A DNA stretch of 40,192 nt from NCBI RefSeq assembly GCF_016862995.1, contig NZ_BOOA01000070.1:1-40192 (forward strand), given 5' to 3'. The position numbers and the translations under genes were made by a program. This stretch comes from Acrocarpospora phusangensis (GTDB taxonomy: Bacteria; Actinomycetota; Actinomycetes; Streptosporangiales; Streptosporangiaceae). Below the pieces are notes generated by a model, which did not search any database, was not told where the DNA came from, and saw only the letters and a program-made list of their open reading frames with translations. Below, one piece after another: positions 25,102 to 34,108 of this stretch (the first letter of the stretch is position 1; each line of letters opens with the position of its first letter).

Positions 25102-25541
25102 AGCGGGCGCTCTACGACCTCGCCGCCGTGATCGGCCGGCTGGCGCTGGGCGTCGTCTTCGTCGCGCACGGCTGGGCCAAGGCGCAGCGGGGCGTGGACG
25201 CGACCGCGCGCGGGTTCGCAGAGTGGAACATCCCGGCGCCGCGCGTCTCGGCCTGGTTCGTGATCGCCGGCGAACTGGGCGGCGGCATCATGCTCGTGCT
25301 CGGGCTGCTGACCGCGCTGGCGGGCGCCGCGCTCTTCGTGATCATGGTGGGGGCGCTGGTGTTCGTGCACGCCGGGCACGGCCTCATGCTGGCCAACTCC
25401 GGCTTCGAACTGGTGCTGGCGCTCGGCGCGGTCGCGCTGCTGCTGGCGGTCGGCGGACCCGGGCGGATCAGCCTCGACCACCTGATCTTCGGGCGCCGCC
25501 GGGAGGTCAAGCCCGCCGAGGCGGTGCCGCAACCCGTCTGA
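25098..25541 (+). CDS. DoxX family membrane protein
   Basis: A 147-residue four-helix membrane protein. RLALGVVFVAHGWAKAQRGV, the AGELGGGIMLVLGLLT segment and HAGHGLMLANSGFELVLALGAVALLL are typical of the DoxX/DoxD group. In mycobacteria a DoxX protein joins SodA and SseA in a membrane oxidoreductase complex, but no such partners are nearby, so the role here is open. GTG 25098 overlaps the stop of the 60-residue membrane protein. The upstream open frame from 24660 is not coding. Confidence 0.88.
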   Translation: MKRALYDLAAVIGRLALGVVFVAHGWAKAQRGVDATARGFAEWNIPAPRVSAWFVIAGELGGGIMLVLGLLTALAGAALFVIMVGALVFVHAGHGLMLANSGFELVLALGAVALLLAVGGPGRISLDHLIFGRRREVKPAEAVPQPV

Positions 25542-25601
25542 CGTCTGACACGGCGTGCCTCCCGCGATTTGTCGGGGCGGTCCACTAACGTGGGCCACCC
25601 T

Positions 25602-27509
25602 ATGGGTGGACGTCTGGGGCGGGTCGGCCCGTACGCGCTGCTGGAGCGGCTGGGCCGCGGTGGAATGGGCGAGGTGTACCTCGCGTCCACCCGGCGCGGC
25701 GAGCAGGTCGCCCTGAAGATGCTCCGCGACCCGATCGAGGACGACGCGGAGGCCCGATTACGCCTCGACCGCGAGGTGCGGGCGCTGCGCCGGGTGGAGA
25801 GTCCGTACGTGGCGCAGGTGCTGGACGCCGATCTGTCCGGGGACCGGCCGTACCTGGTGATGGAGCACATCAAGGGCGAGACCCTGCTCGACGCCGTACG
25901 GCGCCGCGGGCCGCTGGCCCAGACCGAGCTGGTCACGACGGCCCAGGGGCTGGCCACGGCGCTGGCGATCATCCACGCGGCCGGGGTGGTGCACCGGGAC
26001 CTCAAACCGGCCAACGTGCTGCTCGGCGAGGAGGGGCCGGTCCTGATCGACTTCGGGATCGCCCAGGTCCTGGACGCCACCCGGCTCACCAGGACCGGCA
26101 CCTTCCTCGGCACACCCGGCTACGCGGCTCCGGAACTGTTCGCCGACGAGGTCGTGGGGGAGCCCGCCGACGTGCATGCCTGGGCGGCCACGGTGGCCTT
26201 CGCCGCGACCGGCCGCCCCACGTTCGGCCGGGGCACGGTCGAGTCGCAGATGTACGCGATCCTGCACGGCCAGGCCGACCTCAAGGGCGTACCCGCTGCC
26301 CTGCTGCCCCTGATCAGGGCGGCCCTCAACCGCGAACCCGCCAAACGCCCCACCGCCGCCCTCCTCGCGGACCGGCTCCACCGCCTGGCCAGGGCGATCG
26401 CTCCGGCTGAGCCGGAACCCGAACCGGAGACCCCGGCCGAGGAAGAGGAACGCCGAACCTGGTTCGGCCGCCGCAAGCCTCCCAAACAATCGCCAAAAGA
26501 GCCCTCGGCAACGGCGGATCAGTCCGAGACCCCGGCGGACGGGAAACGCTCCCGCCCGGAAACGACCGCAGACGAACGCAGACGTTTGCGTACGGATTCC
26601 GCCGGTGAACGTTCGCGCGCGGACGCGTCCGGAGACGAGCGGAAGCGCTCACGCGTGGAAAGCCCCGAGGACGAGCGCAAGCGCTCGCGGGCGGACGCCT
26701 CCGGGGATGAGCGCAAGCGTTTGCGCACGGATTCCACCGGAGAGCGTTCGCGTGCGGATTCTTCCGGAGATGAGCGCAAACGATCGCGTGGCGAAAGCGC
26801 TGAGGACGAGCGCAAGCGCCCGCGAGTGGATTCATCCGGGGATGAGCGCAAGCGGTCGCGGACGGATTCGTCCGGGGCTGAGCGGAGGACGACGAGCCGG
26901 ACAGCCGCGGGGACGGCGCGCGGGCGGGGGAAGGCGGCGACTGAGACCGAGTCGGCCCTGGCCTCGGAGGCGGTCGCGGAGCAGGGGCCGGGGATTCCGA
27001 CCGGCAACGCGGCGCTCGCCCTGCTGGCCACGTTCGCCGTGCCCTGCGTGGTGGTCTCGGTCGTGTACCCGCTGGCCACCTTCGCGGTCACCGGCGTCTT
27101 CGTGGTGCTGGCCAGGGCACTGTGGAGCGGCCACTGGCTGGTCCGGCGGCGGCGTTCCGCGAAGGTCCGCAGCATCCTGCGGGTGCTGTCCTTCCCCCTG
27201 ACCCTGACCGGCTCGCTGATCGCCGCACTCGCCTGGCCGGGCATTCCCGCCGCGGTGGCCGCGTTCGCCGCCCTCTGGCTGACCGGCGGCGGCCAGCTTC
27301 CCCCCGACTGGTGGGATCAGCCGGTTCCCGTCACGGTCGCCGGCGTGGTGTTCGGAGTGGTCTGCGGCGCGATCATCGGCCGCGAAGTGGAACGCATCGG
27401 CGCGGAACTCCCCGATCTCCGCAGGGAAGGCCTCCGCGCCCTCGCGGTCCTGGGCGGATTCGTCGCGCTGTGCGCGGCGGCCGTACGAGCGATCGGGCTT
27501 TTCGTCTGA
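25602..27509 (+). CDS. Membrane Ser/Thr protein kinase with internal 45-residue repeat
   Basis: A 635-residue Hanks-type kinase. The kinase domain spans about 10-265: P-loop GRGGMGEVY at 18, Lys39, catalytic HRDLKPAN with Asp133, DFG Asp150, then GTPGYAAPE. A charged linker follows, holding a 45-residue unit at 325-369 and 370-414 plus a partial copy to 429. Each unit alternates basic ERKRSR with acidic or Ser-rich ADASGD blocks. The C terminus (about 455-635) has four to five membrane helices instead of the usual single helix with PASTA domains. L53 is a TTA codon. ATG 25602 lacks a ribosome binding site, and TAACGT lies 10 nt upstream. Substrates are unknown. Confidence 0.85.
   Translation: MGGRLGRVGPYALLERLGRGGMGEVYLASTRRGEQVALKMLRDPIEDDAEARLRLDREVRALRRVESPYVAQVLDADLSGDRPYLVMEHIKGETLLDAVRRRGPLAQTELVTTAQGLATALAIIHAAGVVHRDLKPANVLLGEEGPVLIDFGIAQVLDATRLTRTGTFLGTPGYAAPELFADEVVGEPADVHAWAATVAFAATGRPTFGRGTVESQMYAILHGQADLKGVPAALLPLIRAALNREPAKRPTAALLADRLHRLARAIAPAEPEPEPETPAEEEERRTWFGRRKPPKQSPKEPSATADQSETPADGKRSRPETTADERRRLRTDSAGERSRADASGDERKRSRVESPEDERKRSRADASGDERKRLRTDSTGERSRADSSGDERKRSRGESAEDERKRPRVDSSGDERKRSRTDSSGAERRTTSRTAAGTARGRGKAATETESALASEAVAEQGPGIPTGNAALALLATFAVPCVVVSVVYPLATFAVTGVFVVLARALWSGHWLVRRRRSAKVRSILRVLSFPLTLTGSLIAALAWPGIPAAVAAFAALWLTGGGQLPPDWWDQPVPVTVAGVVFGVVCGAIIGREVERIGAELPDLRREGLRALAVLGGFVALCAAAVRAIGLFV
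26574..26888 (+). repeat. 135-nt in-frame tandem repeat in the kinase gene
   Basis: Two copies of a 135-nt unit (26574-26708 and 26709-26843) and a partial third (to 26888), each built of four 10-12-codon subunits starting ERKR or ERSR. Synonymous differences between the copies suggest the duplication is not recent. Confidence 0.75.
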
Positions 27510-27510
27510 A

Positions 27511-27540
27511 AGGGAGCCCCGGGGTCGTTTGGGGCTCCCT
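27511..27540. terminator. Bidirectional terminator between the kinase and protease genes
   Basis: A perfect 10-bp stem AGGGAGCCCC / GGGGCTCCCT with a 10-nt loop, placed between two convergent genes (stops at 27509 and 27554). T-runs are short. Confidence 0.65.
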
Positions 27541-27553
27541 CAGGCGCGCACGG

Positions 27554-28564
27554 TTAGTTCTCGCGGCGGGCGAACCGGTTGAAGATGCGCTCGCCCGCGT
27601 TCACCGCGCCTTCGGCCACGTCACGCAGCACGCCGATGAACGGATCCTGGGACTGCGCCCACGATTCCCGGTAGGAGTTGGCGGCGGCCTTGACCTCCTC
27701 GGAGATCTTGGCGTTGGCGTCGTCCTCACGCCGCGGGTAGTCGCCGGCGAGAATCGCCTCGTACTCCCCGGAACGGCGCCAGCGGTCCAGCTCCGCCACC
27801 CGCGTCACCGCGAACGGATGCGTGGTCCCGAGCAGGTTGAGGACCTTGAGCAGACCGTCCCGCACGTCGCCGGCCGTGTCGTACTCCCGGGCCTGGTCGA
27901 GGAAGGCCTCGATGTTCATCTCGTGCAGCCGCGACCCGCCCGCCAGCTTCATCAGCGCCCGAAGCGCGGCGTCCGGGTCCTGGCCGGCCAGCAGCCCGCC
28001 GCGGTCGGCGGACATCTCGGCCTTGCGCGCCCACTCCTCCAGCGCCGCGACGATCACCCGCAGGCCGATGTAGCCGAGGGGGATCCACGCCACCCGCGTG
28101 GCCAGGCGGGTGAGGATCTGCAGCATCGTGCCGTACACGGCGTGGCCGGACAGGATGTGCGAGGTCTCGTGGCCGATGACGAAGCGCAGCTCCTCCTCGT
28201 CCATCAGGTCGAGGATGCCCGTGGAGACGACGATGAACGGCTCGTCGAAGCCGATCGCCATCGCATACGCCCGCGGGCTCTGCTGGACGTAGACCTCGGG
28301 GATGCGGTGCAGGTCCAGGATGTAGGCGCTGTCGCGGCCCATGTCGTAGAGCGCGCGGAACTGGGTGTCGGAGGTGCGAACCGCCGAAGCGAGGAACATC
28401 AGGCGCAGACGGCGCTCGCTGAACAGCCCGGACATGCGCTTCAGCACCGAGTCGAACCCGGTCAGCGAGCGCATCGCCACCAGGGCGGACCGGTCCGCGG
28501 GATGTTCGTACGCGCGGGAGCTGATTCCAGGCAGCTGGACGCGGTTGCGATCGGGAGTGGTCAT
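27554..28564 (-). CDS. M48-family zinc metalloprotease
   Basis: A 336-residue protein with the HETSH zinc motif (FVIGHETSHILSGHAVYG), preceded by IVVSTGILDLMDEEELRFV and followed by the third ligand region EMSADRGGLLAGQD, all typical of M48 (HtpX/Ste24-like) peptidases. Hydrophobic stretches flanking the motif (MLQILTRLATRVAWIPLGYIGLRVIV) suggest membrane association. Likely function is membrane-protein quality control, inferred from the family. The start is placed at ATG 28564 because TAGCAT lies exactly 7 nt upstream; ATG 28573, three codons earlier, is the other option. It is divergent from nadD. Confidence 0.87.
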   Translation of the reverse strand: MTTPDRNRVQLPGISSRAYEHPADRSALVAMRSLTGFDSVLKRMSGLFSERRLRLMFLASAVRTSDTQFRALYDMGRDSAYILDLHRIPEVYVQQSPRAYAMAIGFDEPFIVVSTGILDLMDEEELRFVIGHETSHILSGHAVYGTMLQILTRLATRVAWIPLGYIGLRVIVAALEEWARKAEMSADRGGLLAGQDPDAALRALMKLAGGSRLHEMNIEAFLDQAREYDTAGDVRDGLLKVLNLLGTTHPFAVTRVAELDRWRRSGEYEAILAGDYPRREDDANAKISEEVKAAANSYRESWAQSQDPFIGVLRDVAEGAVNAGERIFNRFARREN

Positions 28565-28571
28565 GCTGGGC

Positions 28572-28577
28572 ATGCTA
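28572..28577 (-). promoter_or_regulatory. Putative leaderless -10 box of the M48 protease gene
   Basis: TAGCAT on the minus strand ends 7 nt before ATG 28564 and no ribosome binding site is present. The -35 is not evident. Confidence 0.35.
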
Positions 28578-28636
28578 CGTCGGTGTTTCCGCTGATGCGC
28601 ATGAACCCGCTTTCAGGTCCGGCGGGGCCCTCGCGT

Positions 28637-28642
28637 TAGGGT
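28637..28642 (+). promoter_or_regulatory. nadD: Putative leaderless nadD -10 box
   Basis: TAGGGT ends exactly 7 nt before the nadD ATG, so transcription would start on its A. TTTCAG (28611-28616) is a weak -35 candidate with a long spacer. Confidence 0.4.
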
Positions 28643-28649
28643 CCGTCCT

Positions 28650-29279
28650 ATGAGGAACGGGGCCGTCACCAGGCGGCTGGGCATCATGGGCGGCACCTTC
28701 GACCCCATCCATCACGGGCACCTGGTCGCGGCCAGCGAGGTCGCGCACCACTTCGAGCTGGACGAGGTGGTGTTCGTCCCGACCGGCCAGCCCTGGCAGA
28801 AGGCCGACAAGACGGTCTCGGCGGCCGAGGACCGCTACCTCATGACCGTCATCGCGACCGCCTCCAACCCGCGCTTCTCGGTCAGCCGGGTGGACATCGA
28901 CCGGCCGGGCCCCACCTTCACCATCGACACCCTGCGCGACATCCGCGACGTCTACGGACCCGACGTGGAGCTGTACTTCATCACCGGCGCGGACGCGCTG
29001 GCCCAGATCCTGAGCTGGCGGGACGCCGACGAACTCTTCCGGATCGCCCACTTCGTCGGCTGCACCCGGCCGGGGCACACGCTGCACGACCCCGGCCTGC
29101 CCGACGGCATGATCAGCCTGACCGAGATCCCCGCGCTGGCCATCTCCTCCTCCGAGTGCCGCGAGCGCGTACGGGCCGGCCAGCCGATCTGGTACCTGGT
29201 GCCGGACGGCATCGTGCAGTACATCGGCAAGCGCGGGCTGTACTCGGCCCGGGGCGAGATTGCGGACAGCGGAGAATAG
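28650..29279 (+). CDS. nadD: Nicotinate-nucleotide adenylyltransferase
   Basis: NadD joins NaMN and ATP to give deamido-NAD in NAD synthesis. The 209-residue protein has the nucleotidyltransferase motif [12 protein letters not shown] at residue 11, the [14 protein letters not shown] segment and the C-terminal [10 protein letters not shown] motif. The order nadD-rsfS-phosphatase matches mycobacteria. The LytR-type gene that sits between nadD and rsfS in Streptomyces is absent. It has a probable leaderless promoter. Confidence 0.96.
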   Translation: MRNGAVTRRLGIMGGTFDPIHHGHLVAASEVAHHFELDEVVFVPTGQPWQKADKTVSAAEDRYLMTVIATASNPRFSVSRVDIDRPGPTFTIDTLRDIRDVYGPDVELYFITGADALAQILSWRDADELFRIAHFVGCTRPGHTLHDPGLPDGMISLTEIPALAISSSECRERVRAGQPIWYLVPDGIVQYIGKRGLYSARGEIADSGE

Positions 29280-29358
29280 GCTTGAACCGCCGCCGTACGG
29301 TGGGCACCCTGGGGAGGGGACTCCTGCCCCACCTGTCAATGGAGGACAGAACCGCATC

Positions 29359-29763
29359 GTGACCGCATCCGAGAGATCCATCCAGCTGGTCCGGGTCGCC
29401 GCCGAGGCCGCGGCCGACAAACTGGCCGACGACATCGTCGCCTACGACGTCAGCGACCGCCTCGTCATCACCGACGCGTTCGTCGTCTGCTCGGCCGCCA
29501 ACGACCGTCAGGTCCGCGCCATCGTGGACGAGATCGAGGAGCGCCTGCGGGTGGACGCCGCGGCCAAGCCGGTCCGCCGCGAGGGCGAGCGGGAGGGCCG
29601 CTGGGTCCTCCTCGACTACATCGACATCGTCGTGCACGTGCAGCACGAGGAGGAGCGCACCTTCTACGCGCTGGAGAGCCTCTGGAAGGACTGCCCCGCC
29701 ATCGCCCTGCCGGAGAGCGTGACCAAGGTGGCGGCTCAGCGCGCCCGCGGGGCGGCTGAGTGA
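29359..29763 (+). CDS. rsfS: Ribosomal silencing factor RsfS
   Basis: RsfS binds L14 on the 50S subunit and blocks subunit joining in poor growth conditions. The 134-residue protein has the conserved ADDIVAYDVSDRLVITDAFVVCSA core and the EGEREGRWVLLDYIDIVVHVQHEEERTFY-like C-terminal part, with WVLLDYIDIVVHV diagnostic. GTG 29359 is the likely start; the only purine-rich site, GGAGG, is about 13 nt upstream. TTGAAC and CACCCT, 17 nt apart at 29282-29310, could be its own promoter. The stop overlaps the next GTG (GTGA). Confidence 0.94.
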   Translation: MTASERSIQLVRVAAEAAADKLADDIVAYDVSDRLVITDAFVVCSAANDRQVRAIVDEIEERLRVDAAAKPVRREGEREGRWVLLDYIDIVVHVQHEEERTFYALESLWKDCPAIALPESVTKVAAQRARGAAE

Positions 29764-30380
29764 CCAGAAGGATCGTCTGCCTGCGGCACGGGCGGACGCG
29801 CTGGAACGTCGAGCACCGCTTTCAGGGCCACACCGACATCCCCCTCGACGAAGTCGGCGTCGCCCAGGCCGCACGGGCGGCCTCGCTGCTGGCCGCGCTC
29901 AAACCCACCATGATCATCTCGTCGGACCTGCAGCGCGCCCACCACACCGCGCTGGCGCTGGGCCGCCTCACCGGCCTCGACGTCACCGTCGACAAGGAGC
30001 TCAGGGAGCGCGGCGGCGGCGACTGGGAGGGCCTGACCCGGGAGGAGATCAGGGCGGGCTGGCCGGAGGAGTTCCGGAACTGGCAGGCTCCCAACGGGGA
30101 GTCGGTGACGGACGTGGCGTACCGGGTCAACGCGGCCGTGCGCCGCTGGGCCGCCGCCCTGGACGAGGACGGTCTCCTGGTGGTCGCCTCGCACGGCGCG
30201 GCCATCCGCCTCGGCATCGCGGCCCTCCTGGACCTTCCTGAGCCTCTCTGGCCTGCTCTGGGCGGTCTGGGCAACTGCTCCTGGTCCATCCTCGAGGAGG
30301 CCCCGCGCGGCTGGCGCCTGACCGAGCACAACGCCGGCACGCTGCCCACACCGGTCAGTAGCGACGACATCCAGGCCTGA
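29760..30380 (+). CDS. Histidine phosphatase, GpgP-like
   Basis: A 206-residue phosphoglycerate-mutase-superfamily protein. The nucleophile His is in CLRHGRTRWN, Arg and Gln follow in HRFQGHTDIPLDEVG, the acid Glu is in ELRERGGGDWEGL, and the second His is in VASHGAAIRL. Its place directly after nadD-rsfS equals that of Mycobacterium Rv2419c, the glucosyl-3-phosphoglycerate phosphatase of methylglucose-lipopolysaccharide synthesis. Orthology is inferred from position and motifs, so other phosphomonoesters cannot be excluded. The GTG start overlaps the rsfS stop. Confidence 0.9.
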   Translation: MTRRIVCLRHGRTRWNVEHRFQGHTDIPLDEVGVAQAARAASLLAALKPTMIISSDLQRAHHTALALGRLTGLDVTVDKELRERGGGDWEGLTREEIRAGWPEEFRNWQAPNGESVTDVAYRVNAAVRRWAAALDEDGLLVVASHGAAIRLGIAALLDLPEPLWPALGGLGNCSWSILEEAPRGWRLTEHNAGTLPTPVSSDDIQA

Positions 30381-30533
30381 CGTTCCGGATCGCGTCGAAA
30401 GAGGGTTTCGGCGGCGGCCGCGGGATCGCCTCGGAAAAACGGTTGAAGGGGTGCTTAGGCTGGTAGGGGTCCTGTGTCCCCCTGACCATGCCCCGATGGG
30501 TTCCCCTAACCGTGAGGAGTGGCCTGTCTGACG
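30381..30533 (+). promoter_or_regulatory. Upstream region of the ABC exporter operon
   Basis: A 150-nt gap with TTGAAG (30443-30448) and TAGGGG (30464-30469), 15 nt apart, as a weak promoter. GAGGAG at 30514-30519 is the nearest ribosome binding site. Confidence 0.3.
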
Positions 30534-32291
30534 ATGTCTGCAGATGGCGAACGATCCGGTCCTCCATCCGTTTCTCACTCGCTCTGGCGGTTGAAGTCCT
30601 ACCTTCGGCCGTACGTCGGCATCACCATCGTCGTCTGGGTGGCCGCGGTCGCCGGGACCGCGGCGGGGATCGTCGTCCCGCTGGTCAGCGCCGAGATCAT
30701 CGACGACGCGATCGTCCACCGCGACTCCGGGGCCCTGATCGGCATGGGGCTGCTGGCGCTGGCGCTCGGCGTCACCGAGGCGTTCCTGACCTTCCTGCGG
30801 CGCTGGTGCCAGGGCTCCGTGGTCTTCGGCGTGGAGACCGCGATCCGCAACGATCTCTACGCGCACCTGCAGCGGCTGCCGATGAGCTTCCACGACGAGT
30901 GGCAGTCCGGCCAGCTGCTCTCCCGGGCCACCACCGACTTATCCACGATCCGCAGGTTCTTCGGCTTCGGCGCGCTGTTCCTGGTCATGAACATCCTCCA
31001 GCTGATCACGGTCACCGTGCTGCTGCTCCACATGTACTGGCCGCTCGGCCTGCTGGTGGCGGTGTCGGCGGCGCCGATCGTGTACGTCTCGATCAAGTTC
31101 GAGCGCCGCTACATGGTGGTCTCCCGCCAGGTCCAGGACGAGCAGGGCGACCTCGCCACCACGGTGGAGGAGTCGGCGCTCGGCATCCGTACGATCAAGG
31201 CCTTCGGCCGGGGCCGCCACGTCTTCGAGAACTACGACGAGCAGGCCAGGAAGGTGCACCGCACCTCGATGACCAAGGTACGGCTGGCCTCCCGGTTCTT
31301 CACCTTCCTGGAGGTCATCCCCAACGTCACCCTGGGCCTGGTCCTCCTGCTCGGGGCGATCGCGGTCGGCGGCGGCGGGCTGACCGTGGGCACGCTGGTG
31401 GCGTTCACCACGTTCGTCCTGCAGCTCGTCTGGCCGGTGGCCTCGCTCGGCTACATCCTGGCCATGGGGCAGGAGGCGATGACCGCGGCCGACCGGGTGA
31501 TGGAGGTCCTGGACACCCCGCCGTCGATCGTCGGCGGCGCCGCCGTGATCGCCCGGCCGCGCGGGCATCTGCGCTTCGAAAGCGTCGGGTTCCGCTTCCC
31601 CGGTGCCGCCGAGCCGGTGCTGCGGGACGTCAGCCTGGACGTACGCCCCGGGGAGACCGTGGCCATCGTCGGGGCCACCGGCTCGGGCAAGACCACGCTC
31701 ACCGCGCTGGTGCCCCGGCTGGCCGACGTCACGGCCGGGCGGGTCACCATCGACGGGCAGGACGTCCGGGATCTCACCCTGCCCGCGCTGCGCTCGGTGG
31801 TGGCGACCGCGTTCGAGGAGCCCACGCTGTTCTCGATGAGCGTGCGCGAGAACATCACGCTCGGCCACGGCGACGCCGGCGAGGCCGAGGTCCGGGCCGC
31901 GCTGGAGATCGCCCAGGCCACCTTCGCGTACGAGCTGCCCTGGGGTCTGGACACCCGGATCGGCGAGCAGGGCATGTCGCTGTCCGGCGGGCAGCGGCAG
32001 CGGCTCGCGCTGGCCCGCGCGGTGCTCGGCCGCCCCAAGATCCTCGTGCTGGACGACACGCTGTCGGCGCTGGACGTGGAGACCGAGGCGCTGGTGGAGG
32101 AGGCGCTGCGGCGGGTGCTGGCCGACGCGACCGGCCTGGTGGTGGCGCACCGGGCCTCCACGGTGCTGCTCGCCGACCGGGTCGCGATGCTGCGCGACGG
32201 CACGATCGCGCACGTCGGCACCCACCACGCGCTGCTCAACGAGGTGCCGGAGTACCGCGCGCTGCTGGCCGCCGAGGAGGTGCTGCGATGA
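30534..32291 (+). CDS. ABC exporter half-transporter, degenerate-site subunit
   Basis: A 585-residue type IV exporter half: six membrane helices (about 20-310) and an ATPase domain (about 340-585). Walker A is GATGSGKTT with K386 and the signature LSGGQRQ (S484) is normal, but Walker B reads LVLDDTLSALD, with Asp508 where the catalytic Glu is expected. The Q-loop reads AFEEPTLF, with Glu in place of Gln. These are marks of the non-hydrolysing site of heterodimeric exporters. A TTA codon encodes L136. ATG 30534 follows GAGGAG by 14 nt. The next gene, overlapping by ATGA, is the partner. The substrate is unknown; drugs, lipids or peptides are all possible. Confidence 0.93.
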   Translation: MSADGERSGPPSVSHSLWRLKSYLRPYVGITIVVWVAAVAGTAAGIVVPLVSAEIIDDAIVHRDSGALIGMGLLALALGVTEAFLTFLRRWCQGSVVFGVETAIRNDLYAHLQRLPMSFHDEWQSGQLLSRATTDLSTIRRFFGFGALFLVMNILQLITVTVLLLHMYWPLGLLVAVSAAPIVYVSIKFERRYMVVSRQVQDEQGDLATTVEESALGIRTIKAFGRGRHVFENYDEQARKVHRTSMTKVRLASRFFTFLEVIPNVTLGLVLLLGAIAVGGGGLTVGTLVAFTTFVLQLVWPVASLGYILAMGQEAMTAADRVMEVLDTPPSIVGGAAVIARPRGHLRFESVGFRFPGAAEPVLRDVSLDVRPGETVAIVGATGSGKTTLTALVPRLADVTAGRVTIDGQDVRDLTLPALRSVVATAFEEPTLFSMSVRENITLGHGDAGEAEVRAALEIAQATFAYELPWGLDTRIGEQGMSLSGGQRQRLALARAVLGRPKILVLDDTLSALDVETEALVEEALRRVLADATGLVVAHRASTVLLADRVAMLRDGTIAHVGTHHALLNEVPEYRALLAAEEVLR

Positions 32292-34108
32292 CAGTCCGGG
32301 AGTGGCGCGGGGTCGCCGCCGAGAACCAGGACGACGTGCCCGAGCGCGTCTCGCTGCTGCTGCGCGCCCGTTCCCGGCGGCTGCTGGGCGACCTGATGCG
32401 CCCGCACCGGCGGGCCATCGCCGGGATGATCGCGGTCATCGTGCTGTCCAACGCCGCGGGGCTGGCCATTCCGTACCTGGTGAAGGTGGGCATCGACGAC
32501 GGGATCCCGCCGATGGCGCGCGGCGAGGGCCCGGCCACGCTGGTCGTGATCGTGGCCGCGATCTTCGGGGCGGCGATCGCACAGGCGATGACCCGGCAGG
32601 CGTTCCTGCGCACCTCCGGCCGGATCGGGCAGGACATCCTGCTGGAGCTGCGGCGGCGGGTCTTCACCCACTTCCAGCGGCTGTCGCTGGCCTTCCACGA
32701 GAAGTACACCTCCGGGCGGGTCATCTCGCGGCTCACCTCGGACGTGGAGGCCATCGCGGAACTGCTCCAGGCGGGCTTCGACGGCCTGGTCACGGCGGTG
32801 CTCACGCTGGCCGGGACGGCGGTCGTGCTGGTGGTGCTGGACGTCCAGCTGGGGCTGGTGGCGCTGGCGCCGCTGCCGTTGCTGCTGCTGGCCACCCGGT
32901 GGTTCCGGCGGGCGTCGGGGGTCGCGTACCGGCGGACGAGGGAGACGGTGGCGCTGGTCATCGTGCACTTCGTGGAGTCCATGACCGGGATCAAGGCGGC
33001 CCAGACGTTCCGCCGCGAACCGCGCAACCAGGAGATCTTCGACGAGCTCAACGAGGACTACCGGGCCGCCAACCAGCGCAGCATGCAGCTGGTCGCGATC
33101 TTCATGCCGGGCATCAAACTGATCGGCAACGTCACGATCGCGCTCGTCCTCGTGTACGGCGGGTGGCTGGCCTTCCACGGCGAGGTCACGGCCGGCGTGG
33201 TGGCGGCCTTCCTGCTCTATCTGCGGCAGTTCTACGAGCCGATGCAGGAGATCTCGCAGTTCTACAACACGCTGCAGTCGGCGGGGGCGGCGCTGGAGAA
33301 GCTGTCCGGCGTGCTGGAGGAGCCGCCCTCGGTGCCCGAACCCGAACGTCCCGTCCCGCTGGAGGCGGCCAGGGGAGCGGTGCGATTCGCGGGCGTACGG
33401 TTCTCGTACAAGCCGGACATCCCCGTGCTGCATCGCCTGGATCTGGACATCCCGGCCGGGCAGACGGTCGCCGTGGTGGGTGCCACCGGTGCGGGCAAGA
33501 CCACCCTGGCCAAGCTGATCTCCCGCTTCTACGACCCGATCGACGGCCGGGTCCTGCTCGACGGCGTGGATCTGCGCGACCTGGACGAGGCCACGCTGCG
33601 CCAGGCCGTCGTCATGGTCACCCAGGAGAACTTCCTGTTCAGCGGCACCGTCGCGGACAACATCCGGCTGGGCGGGCCGGACGCCCCGATGCGCGACGTG
33701 GTCGCCGCGGCCACCGCCATCGGCGCGCACGAGTTCGTGCTGAGCCTGCCCGGCGGGTACGACGCCGAGGTGGGCAAGCGAGGGGGCCGCATGTCGGCGG
33801 GGCAGCGGCAGCTGGTCGCCTTCGCGCGCGCCTTCCTGGCCGATCCGGCCGTGCTGATCCTGGACGAGGCCACCTCCAGCCTCGACGTGCCGAGCGAACG
33901 GCTGGTCCAGCGGGCGCTGCGCACGATCCTGGCCGGGCGGACCGCGATGATCATCGCGCACCGGCTGTCCACCGTGGAGATCGCGGACCGGGTGCTGGTC
34001 GTCGACGGCGGGAGGGTGGTCGAGGACGGGACGCCCGCCGAGCTGATCGCCGCCGCGGGGCGGTTCGCCGGGCTGCACAACGCCTGGCTGGACAGCCTCG
34101 CCTCCTAG
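32288..34108 (+). CDS. ABC exporter half-transporter, catalytic-site subunit
   Basis: A 606-residue partner of the preceding half-transporter, with a 45-residue cytoplasmic lead, six helices (about 55-335) and an ATPase domain. Walker A GATGAGKTT has K404, Walker B LILDEATSSLD has the catalytic E527, and the H-loop IIAHRLST is intact. Its signature motif is changed from SGGQ to SAGQ (S503). Since each site pairs one subunit's Walker motifs with the other's signature, this change falls in the same degenerate site as the Asp508 of the partner. It is coupled to it by ATGA, and its TAG stop shares CTAG with the convergent peroxidase gene. Confidence 0.94.
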   Translation: MTVREWRGVAAENQDDVPERVSLLLRARSRRLLGDLMRPHRRAIAGMIAVIVLSNAAGLAIPYLVKVGIDDGIPPMARGEGPATLVVIVAAIFGAAIAQAMTRQAFLRTSGRIGQDILLELRRRVFTHFQRLSLAFHEKYTSGRVISRLTSDVEAIAELLQAGFDGLVTAVLTLAGTAVVLVVLDVQLGLVALAPLPLLLLATRWFRRASGVAYRRTRETVALVIVHFVESMTGIKAAQTFRREPRNQEIFDELNEDYRAANQRSMQLVAIFMPGIKLIGNVTIALVLVYGGWLAFHGEVTAGVVAAFLLYLRQFYEPMQEISQFYNTLQSAGAALEKLSGVLEEPPSVPEPERPVPLEAARGAVRFAGVRFSYKPDIPVLHRLDLDIPAGQTVAVVGATGAGKTTLAKLISRFYDPIDGRVLLDGVDLRDLDEATLRQAVVMVTQENFLFSGTVADNIRLGGPDAPMRDVVAAATAIGAHEFVLSLPGGYDAEVGKRGGRMSAGQRQLVAFARAFLADPAVLILDEATSSLDVPSERLVQRALRTILAGRTAMIIAHRLSTVEIADRVLVVDGGRVVEDGTPAELIAAAGRFAGLHNAWLDSLAS

